Both the position numbers and the translations under genes were made by a program. The notes under the pieces were generated by a model. It had not been told where the DNA came from. It saw nothing but the letters and a program-made list of their open reading frames with translations, and did not search any database. A stretch of DNA of 64,000 bases from Deinococcus depolymerans (GTDB taxonomy: Bacteria; Deinococcota; Deinococci; Deinococcales; Deinococcaceae): NCBI RefSeq assembly GCF_039522025.1, contig NZ_BAAADB010000011.1, forward strand, positions 62,001 to 126,000, read 5' to 3'. Positions 57,267-64,000 of the stretch are shown piece by piece; positions within the stretch are counted from its first letter, which is position 1; each line of letters starts with the position of its first letter.

Positions 57267-59012
57267 TCAGAACGGCCAGACGCGCGGAATGATCAGCAGG
57301 GCCACCACGAAGGTCACGACCGTCAGGCCCGACCCGACCCGCACGAAATCCATGAAGGTGTACCGCCCCGGCCCGTACACCAGCATGCACGAGGGTTCCA
57401 GCGGCGTGATGAACGAGTTGCTGGCCGCCACCGTGATCCCGATGATGAACGGCCGCGGGTCGTACCCCAGCGCCTTGGCTGTCCCGATGGCCAGCGGCAG
57501 CATGACCAGCGCCGCCGCCTGATTGCTCATGGGCTGCGTCAGGAGCACCGTCACCAGGAACAGCGCGCCCAGCAGGCCGTACGGCCCCAGTGGTTCCAGC
57601 ACGCCCGCCAGCGCGCCGGTCAGCGCGCGGGCCGCGCCGCTGTCCTCGAAGGCCGTGCCGAAGGCCAGCATGCACGCGACCAGGATGATCACCGGCCACT
57701 CCACCGACCCGTACGCCTCCTCGGGCGTGATCAGGCGCAGCATCAGGCTCAGGGCGACCGCGACGACCACCGCGACCGCCAGCGGCACCACGCCCAGCCC
57801 GCCCAGGATCACCGCCCCGCCGAACAGCAGCAGTGCCAGCGGCGCCCGGCGCAGGTCCCGCTGCCGTTCGGTCAGGTCCCCCATGACGACCAGATGCTCG
57901 CCCAGCGAATCGATGCGGTCCGCGCCCCCCTGCACCATCAGCACGTCACCCACCTGGATGCGCAGGCGGCCCAGCCGCTCGACGTTCCGGGCGCGGCGGT
58001 GCAGGGCCAGCACGGACGCCCCGTAGCGCTCACGGAAGCGCGCCTCTTTCAGGGTGCGGCCCAGCAGCGGCGAGCCGGGCATGACGACCGCCTCGACCAG
58101 CCGTACCGCGCCGCCCTCGTCCGGCCCGAGCTTCTGCTCGCTCTTGCTGATCACGCCCAGCGTGCTCTTGCCGGCCAGGATGCGCTCGGTGGGTCCCTCG
58201 ACGGTCAGGGTGTCGCCCTCCTGCACCCGGAAGTCCGGTCCCGGCGCGTACTGAGTGGGCTGATCGCCCCTGCGCACCGCCACGACCGTCAGGCCGTGAT
58301 CGCGGCCCAGGCCGGTCTCCCGCAGGGTCTGCCCGGTCAGCGGACTGCCCGCCACGACCGTCAGGTCCGCGAGGTACGCCCGCAGCGACTCTTCCAGCTG
58401 CGCGTCGCGGGCCGGCAGCAGGCGCGGCGCGATGAAGAACAGGTACGCCAGACCCACCACCGCGACCGGCAACCCCACCCAGGCCAGCTCGAAGAAACCC
58501 AGCGGTTTCTGGCCCGCGCCGGGCAGCGCGCCCGACACGACCAGGTTGGTGCTCGTGCCGATCACGGTAACCGTGCCGCCCAGGATGCTGGCGAACGCCA
58601 GCGGCATCAGCGCGCGGCTGGCGGGAATCCCGGCGCGGCGCGACATGCCCGCCACGACCGGCAGGAACACGGCGGTCGTGGCGGTGTTACTGGTAAAGGC
58701 GCTGACACCCGCCACGGTGCCCAGCAGGGACCGCAGCGTGGCCGTGGCGTTCCGGGACCGGCGGGCCAGGGTCACGCCGATCCACTCGATCACCCCGGCG
58801 CGCAGCAGCACCCGCGTCAGGATGAACAGCGAGGCCAGCGTCAGGACCGTGTCGCTCCCGAAGCCCGCGAAGGCCTCCTTGGGTTTCAGGAGGCCCAGCA
58901 GCAGCAGCGCCGAGAGCAGGCCCAGCGCGGTCACGTCCACCGGGAGCCACTCGGTGGCGAACAGCACCAGCGCGGCGACGAACAGAATCAGCAGGATCAG
59001 GATGGGGTCCAT
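57267..59012 (-). CDS. SLC13/DASS-type anion permease with RCK C-terminal (TrkA-C) domains
   Basis: A 581-aa membrane protein. It has N-terminal helices, the family pattern SNTATTAVFLPVV (about residues 108-120), two cytoplasmic TrkA-C domains in the middle (about 200-370), and a second membrane half with NQAAALVMLPLAIG and ASNSFITPLEPSC. Similar proteins carry sulfate, phosphate or dicarboxylates with Na+. The substrate is not determined. The stop TGA lies in a repeat-end fragment. Confidence 0.9.
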   Translation of the reverse strand: MDPILILLILFVAALVLFATEWLPVDVTALGLLSALLLLGLLKPKEAFAGFGSDTVLTLASLFILTRVLLRAGVIEWIGVTLARRSRNATATLRSLLGTVAGVSAFTSNTATTAVFLPVVAGMSRRAGIPASRALMPLAFASILGGTVTVIGTSTNLVVSGALPGAGQKPLGFFELAWVGLPVAVVGLAYLFFIAPRLLPARDAQLEESLRAYLADLTVVAGSPLTGQTLRETGLGRDHGLTVVAVRRGDQPTQYAPGPDFRVQEGDTLTVEGPTERILAGKSTLGVISKSEQKLGPDEGGAVRLVEAVVMPGSPLLGRTLKEARFRERYGASVLALHRRARNVERLGRLRIQVGDVLMVQGGADRIDSLGEHLVVMGDLTERQRDLRRAPLALLLFGGAVILGGLGVVPLAVAVVVAVALSLMLRLITPEEAYGSVEWPVIILVACMLAFGTAFEDSGAARALTGALAGVLEPLGPYGLLGALFLVTVLLTQPMSNQAAALVMLPLAIGTAKALGYDPRPFIIGITVAASNSFITPLEPSCMLVYGPGRYTFMDFVRVGSGLTVVTFVVALLIIPRVWPF

Positions 59013-59052
59013 GGGTCACCCGGCAGCGTGACGCGCCGCGCCGCCGTTCACG

Positions 59053-59080
59053 TGAGAAAAACCGGAAGACCTCCCGGCTT
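59053..59080 (-). terminator. Possible terminator after lysK
   Basis: In the gene direction an imperfect CCGG/CCGG hairpin is followed by TTTTT. Confidence 0.4.
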
Positions 59081-59090
59081 GACCGGCCCG

Positions 59091-60206
59091 TCAGCCGGGC
59101 TGGACGGCCGCGCCCGCACCGGCCGCCCAGCCGGTCACCAGTCGTGTCAGCGCCTCACGCAGCACAGCCACGGCGCGGTCGTACTCCGCGAGGTCCAGGC
59201 GTTCTTCCGGCGTGTGATCCAGCGCGCTGTCCCCCGGCCCGTACGCCAGCGTGGGCACCGGCCAGTGCGCCGCCACCACGTTCATGTCACTCGTGCCGGT
59301 CTTGACCTTGAACACGGGCGCGCCGCCCTGCGCGCGGATCGCGACCCGCATGGCCCGCGTCAGCGCGTTGTCCCTGGGGTGCCGCACGGCGCGTTCATGC
59401 CCGGTGAAGCTCACGGTCACGCTGTCCAGGTCGGCCAGCAGCTCGCGGATGGTCGCCTCGGCCCCCTCGGGGCTCACGCTGGGCGGCAGGCGGAGCCCGA
59501 AGGTGCCGCTCGCCCGCTGCGTCAGGCCGTCCGTGCCCGCCGTGATGTCCTGCACGGTCGCCTGCACCCCGCCGAACACGCCGCCCGGCTCGCCCGCCGC
59601 GGCCGCCCAGGCCCGCACGCGGAACCACGCCTCGGTCAGGTCGTCCCCGGCGCTGCGGCCCTCACCGGCCGTGTGAAAATTCTCGCGTTGCGCCGCGGCC
59701 TTCACGACCAGGCGGCCCTTGTACCCCAGCGTCAGGCCCTCCCAGCCGCTCGGCTCGCCGATCAGGACCACGTCGGGGCGCAGCACCTCGCGGATGTGCC
59801 GCGCCCCCCGGCTGCTGGGCGCCTCCTCCTCGGTCGCGCCGATCACCACGAACCGCGCCGCCGAGAGCGCCCCGGGTGGCAGGGTCGCCACGGCCGCCAT
59901 GAACGCGCACAGCGGCCCCTTGGCGTCCACGCTGCCGCGCCCGTGCAGCACCCCCTGGGCGTCCACGTGCACCGGAATGTCGCCCGGCACGGTGTCCATG
60001 TGCCCCAGCAGCGCCACCGTCAGCGGGCCGCTGCCGCGCTCGCCCACGGCGTTCCCGGCCTCATCCACCCGCGCCTCGAAGCCCCGCGCGGCCATCCAGC
60101 CGCTCAGGAACTCCGCGACCGGCCCCTCCTGCCCGGACAGCGACGCGATCTGCACCGTGCGGATCAGCAGCTCACGCGCGTCCGGCGTGCCGCCCTCATT
60201 CGACAT
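59091..60206 (-). CDS. lysK: LysW-gamma-L-lysine (N-acetyl-lysine) hydrolase, M20 family
   Basis: A 371-aa M20 metallopeptidase-fold protein. Metal ligands lie in [19 protein letters not shown] and [11 protein letters not shown]. The GYKGRLVVK and NFHTAG segments and the length are those of LysK, which releases lysine from the carrier protein LysW in the alpha-aminoadipate lysine pathway of Thermus and Deinococcus. No lysW or other lys genes are near. The start overlaps the upstream gene by 11 bases. Confidence 0.88.
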   Translation of the reverse strand: MSNEGGTPDARELLIRTVQIASLSGQEGPVAEFLSGWMAARGFEARVDEAGNAVGERGSGPLTVALLGHMDTVPGDIPVHVDAQGVLHGRGSVDAKGPLCAFMAAVATLPPGALSAARFVVIGATEEEAPSSRGARHIREVLRPDVVLIGEPSGWEGLTLGYKGRLVVKAAAQRENFHTAGEGRSAGDDLTEAWFRVRAWAAAAGEPGGVFGGVQATVQDITAGTDGLTQRASGTFGLRLPPSVSPEGAEATIRELLADLDSVTVSFTGHERAVRHPRDNALTRAMRVAIRAQGGAPVFKVKTGTSDMNVVAAHWPVPTLAYGPGDSALDHTPEERLDLAEYDRAVAVLREALTRLVTGWAAGAGAAVQPG

Positions 60207-61116
60207 CCATCACCCCGCTCGACGCACTCGACGCCCGCGCGAGCGCGGCGAGCAGCCGCGCGATGTCCGCCAGCGCCATCAGGGCGATGGTGCCGACCCC
60301 GCCGGCCAGCAGGGTCCACAGCGCCGCCAGCGGCTGCCCGCCCGTGAACTGGAAGAAGGCCAGCGCGACCGCCGCCACGAACAGCACCAGCCCCAGCACC
60401 CGCAGCCGCCCGGTCAGGCCCTCGACCACCTCGGCCTGCCGCGTCAGGGCCGCCACGGCCGACGCCGCGCCCCGCAGCGGCACGCCGGCCGGCTGGACCG
60501 GGAGTGGCGCGGCGGCCGGCGTGACCGGGGCGGGGGAGGGCGCGGGAGGGGCGGCCACCGGGGCCTTGCTGAGGTCCGGCGTGCGGCTCGGCGAGAACCC
60601 CGACGACGAGATCACCACCGGCGTCGGGGCTTCCGGTGCGGGCGTGGCGGCGGGCGGCGCGGGTTCCGGAGCGGGCGCGGGATCCGGGGCGGGTTCCGGC
60701 CGGAACGCCGGGTGTGGTGCGGGGGCCGGGGCGGGCGTGGGAGCCGGCGTGTGGGCCGGGGCGGGGGTCGGGGCGGGTTCCGGCGTGTCGGCGGCCCGCT
60801 CCTTGGCGAGCGCGGTCGCGTCGCGCACCTGCCCGAAGAACGCCTGCACCTGCGCCGGATCGAATCCCAGCAGGCTGGCGGTCAGGGCCGTCCCGGCGGG
60901 CGTCTCGACCCGCAGGGTGCCCTCCTGGTCACTGTGAATGCGGGTCAGGTCACGCAGCGTGACCCGGCGCGTCCCGTCCGCGTCCTGAAACAGCAGCGTG
61001 TCAGCGGTCAGCACGAACAGCGCCTCGTCGCGCTCCAGCGACGTGAGAGGGGAATCCGTCATTCCGAGGGTCTGCAGGGCCTGCACGGCTCGTTCACTGG
61101 GGGCACGCTGGGTCAT
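60196..61116 (-). CDS. Pro/Ala-rich protein with two C-terminal membrane helices
   Basis: A 306-aa protein. Residues 1-105 look globular ([35 protein letters not shown], a PH/GRAM-like short beta pattern). Residues about 110-210 are Pro/Ala low-complexity. Helices lie at about 243-262 and 267-290. GGAG precedes the ATG at 61116 by five bases. It overlaps lysK by 11 bases. No family recognised. Confidence 0.75.
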   Translation of the reverse strand: MTQRAPSERAVQALQTLGMTDSPLTSLERDEALFVLTADTLLFQDADGTRRVTLRDLTRIHSDQEGTLRVETPAGTALTASLLGFDPAQVQAFFGQVRDATALAKERAADTPEPAPTPAPAHTPAPTPAPAPAPHPAFRPEPAPDPAPAPEPAPPAATPAPEAPTPVVISSSGFSPSRTPDLSKAPVAAPPAPSPAPVTPAAAPLPVQPAGVPLRGAASAVAALTRQAEVVEGLTGRLRVLGLVLFVAAVALAFFQFTGGQPLAALWTLLAGGVGTIALMALADIARLLAALARASSASSGVMDVE

Positions 61117-61354
61117 GATCACTCCTTGGGAAACTGCCGGGAGAAGGGCGCAGCGTCTGAACAGCCGGTCCCCCCTGCACCTGGGCGGCCCCGGTCACGC
61201 TACGCGCAGCCCGGAACCTGTCGGCACAGCATACCCAACCCTGCCCAGGCACGCGCCGGCGCAGCGGGTCACCCGCGCAGGCCACCGCCGCGCATGAAGA
61301 CACGCCCGCGCCGCCTCTCACCGCGCCTCCCGCCACGCGCGCCACACTGCCGGC

Positions 61355-61612
61355 ATGAGCGACCAACCCAAGGACACCACCCCGCTGGGCCGCAGTGTCG
61401 AGGCCGTCGAACGCGAGGGCGGCAACCTCATCAACGACCCGCGCGAGGGAGAAGCCCTGCGCCGCGATCAGGGACCGGCCGTCATTCCGGCCGTGACGAA
61501 CGCCAACACCACCGGGGTGATCGCCGCCGTCGCCCCCGCCGACCTGATCGAGCCGGGCAGCGGCCCGGACGACGGGACCAGCACCGTCAACCGCGACAGC
61601 AGCGAGGAATAA
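61355..61612 (+). CDS. Small acidic hydrophilic protein of unknown function
   Basis: An 85-aa protein rich in Asp, Glu, Pro and Asn, with no signal peptide, Cys or helix-forming pattern; it is probably disordered. A weak CACACT box lies six bases before the ATG, fitting the leaderless pattern. A strong hairpin follows the stop. The composition resembles desiccation- or stress-linked hydrophilic proteins, but nothing proves that. Confidence 0.6.
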   Translation: MSDQPKDTTPLGRSVEAVEREGGNLINDPREGEALRRDQGPAVIPAVTNANTTGVIAAVAPADLIEPGSGPDDGTSTVNRDSSEE

Positions 61613-61622
61613 GCCAGCAGGA

Positions 61623-61670
61623 CAGAAGTGGGCGGCACCTGGGGTGAATCTCCCGTGCCGCCCACTTCTG
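61623..61670. terminator. 16-bp perfect hairpin between convergent genes
   Basis: CAGAAGTGGGCGGCAC pairs with GTGCCGCCCACTTCTG, with a 16-base loop. It lies between the small acidic protein gene and the YifB gene. Confidence 0.65.
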
Positions 61671-61688
61671 CACTGTGCGCGGGTCGCG

Positions 61689-63194
61689 TCAGCCGGTGCC
61701 CAGGTCGCGCGGCCGGTATGTGACCGCCTCGGCCAGGTGGGTCTCGCGGATGTCGTCGCTGCCCGCCAGGTCGGCCACGGTCCGCGCCACGCGCAGCAGC
61801 CGGTCGTAACCGCGTCCGGTCAGGCCCAGCTGTTTCGCCGCGGCCCGCGCGAACCCCTCGGGACCGGCCGCCAGGGCAGCGTGCCGCCGCAGGGTCTGCC
61901 CGCCCAGATCGGCGTTCCGGCCGCCCTGGCGGGCCAGCATCCGCTCGCGGGCCGCGGCCACCCGTGAGCGCACCGGTGCCGTGGGTTCCGGTTCGGGCGC
62001 GCGGGTCAGTTCTTCCACGGTCAGGCGGGGCACCCGCACGGTCAGGTCGATGCGGTCCAGCAGCGGCCCCGACAGCCTCGCGGCGTAGCGCGTCCGTTCG
62101 GCCGGACTGCACACGCAGGCCTTCTCCGGGTCGCCCAGGTGCCCGCACGGGCAGGGGTTCATGGCGGCGATCAGCTGGAAGCGCGCCGGGTACTGCACGG
62201 TCGCCCGCGCGCGGCTGATCACGACCGTGCCGTCCTCCAGCGGTTGCCGCAGCGTCTCGAGGGCCTTGCGGCTGAACTCCGGGAATTCATCCAGGAACAG
62301 CACCCCCCGGTGCGCGAGACTGACCTCACCGGGACGGGGCACGCCGCCCCCGCCGATCAGCCCGGCGTCCGACACCGTGTGGTGCGGCGCGCGGAACGGG
62401 GCGCCCAGGTTCAGGCGGCCCCGCGAGGCCAGCAGGCCCGCCGCCGAGTGAATCCGCGTGACCTCCAGCGCCTCCGGGCGCGTCAGGGGGGGCAGCAGGC
62501 CCGGCGCGCGGCGGGCCAGCATGGTCTTCCCGCTGCCGGGCGACCCGACCATCAGCAGGTTGTGCCCGCCCGCCACGGCGATCTCCAGCGCGCGGCGCGC
62601 GCCGCTCTGCCCCTTCAGGTCCGCGAGGTCCAGCAGCGCGTCGTCCGGCCCCTGCGCCTCGGGTGCGGGCGTGACCGGCAGCGGGTGGGAGCCGCCCAGG
62701 TGCCGGGCCGCCTCGGCCAGCGTGGCCGCCCCGAACACCGGGACGCCCTCGATCAGCGCCGCCTCGGGTGCGTTCCCAAGTGGCAGCAACGCCGGGAGGC
62801 CCAGCTGCGCGGCCAGCAACGCCAGGTTCACGGCGCCCGCGATGGGCCGCAGGCTGCCGTCCAGCGCCAGTTCACCCGCCACCAGCGTCCCGGCCAGCGC
62901 CGCCGCCGGCAGCAACTCCTGCGCGGCCAGCAGCCCCAGCGCGATCGGCAGATCGTACAGCGGCCCCTCCTTGCGCAGGTCCGCCGGGGCGAGGTTCACC
63001 GTGATCCGCGCCGCCGGGAACGGCAAGCCCGCGTTCCGCACGGCCGCACGTACCCGCTCGCGGGCCTCGCTGACCGCCTGATCCGGCAACCCCACCACCG
63101 TGAAGGCCGGCAGGCCCGGCGAGACGTCCACCTCGACCTCGACCGGAACGGCGTCCACGCCGATCAGCGCGACACTGCGGGCGCGGGCCAGCAT
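61689..63194 (-). CDS. YifB/ComM-family Mg-chelatase-like AAA+ ATPase
   Basis: A 501-aa protein: an N-terminal Lon-like ChlI domain ([21 protein letters not shown]), an AAA+ core with Walker [14 protein letters not shown] and Walker [10 protein letters not shown], and a C-terminal Mg-chelatase domain with four cysteines ([15 protein letters not shown]). ComM of Vibrio and Haemophilus is a branch-migration helicase in natural transformation, a trait known in Deinococcus. The start at 63194 matches the family N-terminus; upstream codons of the frame do not. Confidence 0.92.
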   Translation of the reverse strand: MLARARSVALIGVDAVPVEVEVDVSPGLPAFTVVGLPDQAVSEARERVRAAVRNAGLPFPAARITVNLAPADLRKEGPLYDLPIALGLLAAQELLPAAALAGTLVAGELALDGSLRPIAGAVNLALLAAQLGLPALLPLGNAPEAALIEGVPVFGAATLAEAARHLGGSHPLPVTPAPEAQGPDDALLDLADLKGQSGARRALEIAVAGGHNLLMVGSPGSGKTMLARRAPGLLPPLTRPEALEVTRIHSAAGLLASRGRLNLGAPFRAPHHTVSDAGLIGGGGVPRPGEVSLAHRGVLFLDEFPEFSRKALETLRQPLEDGTVVISRARATVQYPARFQLIAAMNPCPCGHLGDPEKACVCSPAERTRYAARLSGPLLDRIDLTVRVPRLTVEELTRAPEPEPTAPVRSRVAAARERMLARQGGRNADLGGQTLRRHAALAAGPEGFARAAAKQLGLTGRGYDRLLRVARTVADLAGSDDIRETHLAEAVTYRPRDLGTG

Positions 63195-63385
63195 CAGCGG
63201 CCCCCACGGACTGTGCGGAAGTTCACGCTGGTCAGCGTAGCAAACCTGCCTGACAGAACCGTTGCAGATGCCGCGCGGCCGCACGACTGTCGGCACCCAG
63301 ACGGCTGACCACCAACTTCCTGACACCGGGCGTCCCCACGGCCATGCGCGGCATGACCGGTGGGGACGCCGTCATCCTGGCCGGC

Positions 63386-63757
63386 TCAGCCGGGCGTGTT
63401 CTCCTTGACGACCGACACGGTCGGCGCCGGCGCGACCGGCTGCGGCACCACGGCACTGGCCTGCACGGCGGCGGGCGGCGCTGGCACGGGCGGCACGCCA
63501 CTGGTGGGCGCGGCCGCCTGGGCCGCCGGAACGGCCACGGCCTGGGGCGTGTGGATGGTCTGCACGGGGGCCGCGCCGGGCGGGGTGGTATCGCGCAGGC
63601 CGCCTTCAAGGTCGTCTTTCAGACTCTGCGTGCTTCTGCGGAATTCCCGCAGGCCCGCACCGAGACTCTTGCCCAGCTCGGGCAGTTTGCGCGGGCCGAA
63701 CACGACCAGCGCGACCAGCAGAATGACGATCAGTTCACCGGGACCAAGATTGGGCAT
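63386..63757 (-). CDS. tatA: Twin-arginine translocase subunit TatA
   Basis: A 123-aa TatA/TatB-type protein. It has the LGPGELIVILLVALVVFGPRKLPELGK hallmark (membrane helix, FGP hinge, amphipathic helix) at residues about 4-30. A Pro/Ala-rich tail of about 70 residues follows. The FGPRKLPELGKSLGAGLREFR sequence is typical TatA. TatA forms the pore for folded proteins. GGAGG lies five bases before the ATG. No tatC is adjacent. Confidence 0.93.
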   Translation of the reverse strand: MPNLGPGELIVILLVALVVFGPRKLPELGKSLGAGLREFRRSTQSLKDDLEGGLRDTTPPGAAPVQTIHTPQAVAVPAAQAAAPTSGVPPVPAPPAAVQASAVVPQPVAPAPTVSVVKENTPG

Positions 63758-63894
63758 GACTTCCTCCAGAGGTGGGCGGAGCGGACCGGCCGGGCCTCCC
63801 GGCGGGGCAGGCCACTCCCTGTCTGAGGCCCAGTGTAGGCCGCGGCGTTAAAGCAAATGTCACGGCCGCATGAGCCGCCGACCGGCCCGCCCGG

Positions 63895-64000
63895 TCAGCC
63901 CGGTGGGGACGGCTTGCCCACGGGCGGCCCCAGCGGCGCGTTCCGGTAGGCGCGCAGGGTGCCGTTCATGAACGCCACGTACAGCGTCCCGTCCGCCGCC
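63895..64000 (-). CDS. C-terminal end of a propeller-like protein (start outside window)
   Basis: The last 34 codons are visible: AADGTLYVAFMNGTLRAYRN, then a Pro/Gly tail and TGA. The DGTLYVAFMNGTLRAYR pattern is that of a final strand of a PQQ-type or sugar-dehydrogenase-like beta-propeller, but the fragment is too short to be sure. Confidence 0.5.
   Translation of the reverse strand, partial: AADGTLYVAFMNGTLRAYRNAPLGPPVGKPSPPG

Noticed and set aside
57894..60347. 817-codon open frame on the plus strand
   Set aside because: It crosses SLC13, lysK and the Pro/Ala-rich gene antisense. The residues are Arg/Gln/His-rich low complexity, and no ribosome site is present.

Overview
The window is high-GC chromosomal DNA that best fits the genus Deinococcus (phylum Deinococcota). 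The reasons are the GC content, a lysK-type hydrolase of the LysW-dependent lysine pathway, a THUMP-domain tRNA methyltransferase of the Thermus TrmN type, a DUF4388-containing type IV pilus chemosensory operon, many genes whose only visible signal is a -10 box 6-9 nt before the start codon, and a dense family of small intergenic repeats. The genus is an inference from gene content; no 16S rRNA gene is present.

Layout. 1-3560: an ExbB/ExbD/TonB-like energy-transduction operon with an exported protein. 3600-9770: an AMP-forming acyl-CoA synthetase, coaX, a zinc alcohol dehydrogenase, an SRPBCC protein and a short-chain dehydrogenase. 10300-13811: a Gly/Ser-rich exported protein, a cobalamin-binding-type protein, and a DUF47-Pit phosphate transport operon. 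14000-18553: an unusual locus of a 1113-aa DUF4157 (eCIS-core, HEVTH) protein whose end and downstream genes have much lower GC. 18748-24704: a multidomain alpha-amylase lipoprotein with a LacI-type operator, a DUF427 protein, a degenerate GGDEF membrane protein and the start of pxpBCA. 24694-28811: 5-oxoprolinase genes, a nitrilase-fold protein with Ser in place of the catalytic Cys, three tRNAs behind a near-consensus promoter, and an HD-family hydrolase. 28998-37367: a seven-gene chemosensory operon (MHYT, CheY, CheW, MCP, CheA with two Hpt domains, DUF4388, REC-LC7). 37700-42434: deoB, DUF3108, hisD, EamA and an ABM-domain gene in one direction. 42556-50100: lptB-DUF3084, a sugar-type binding protein, a 51-aa membrane protein, KtrA/KtrB potassium uptake and a THUMP methyltransferase. 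50561-57027: murA, a ribbon-helix-helix protein, a 1248-bp IS4-type element, a LysM-NlpC/P60 hydrolase, an MFS transporter and a 53-aa membrane protein. 57267-64000: an SLC13-type transporter, lysK with a Pro/Ala-rich membrane protein, a YifB/ComM ATPase, TatA and the end of a propeller-like protein.

The most unusual structure is a family of about 160-bp imperfect palindromic repeats with at least 16 full or partial copies, mostly in the 3' intergenic spaces. Their 5' end begins TGATACGGA, and in at least five genes this TGA is the stop codon itself. An inner hairpin keeps its pairing while its sequence changes between copies. One copy was hit by the IS4-type element, leaving a 9-bp target duplication. 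Two adjoining copies are fused head to head, two are in tandem, and one is reduced to a 51-bp palindrome.

How the genes work together. The ExbB/D/TonB operon and TatA serve the multilayered envelope. The chemosensory operon probably controls twitching motility. The DUF47-Pit pair handles phosphate, KtrAB potassium, and the amylase with the UgpB-like binding protein points to use of external saccharides. The DUF4157 locus is the best candidate for an undescribed effector/partner system.
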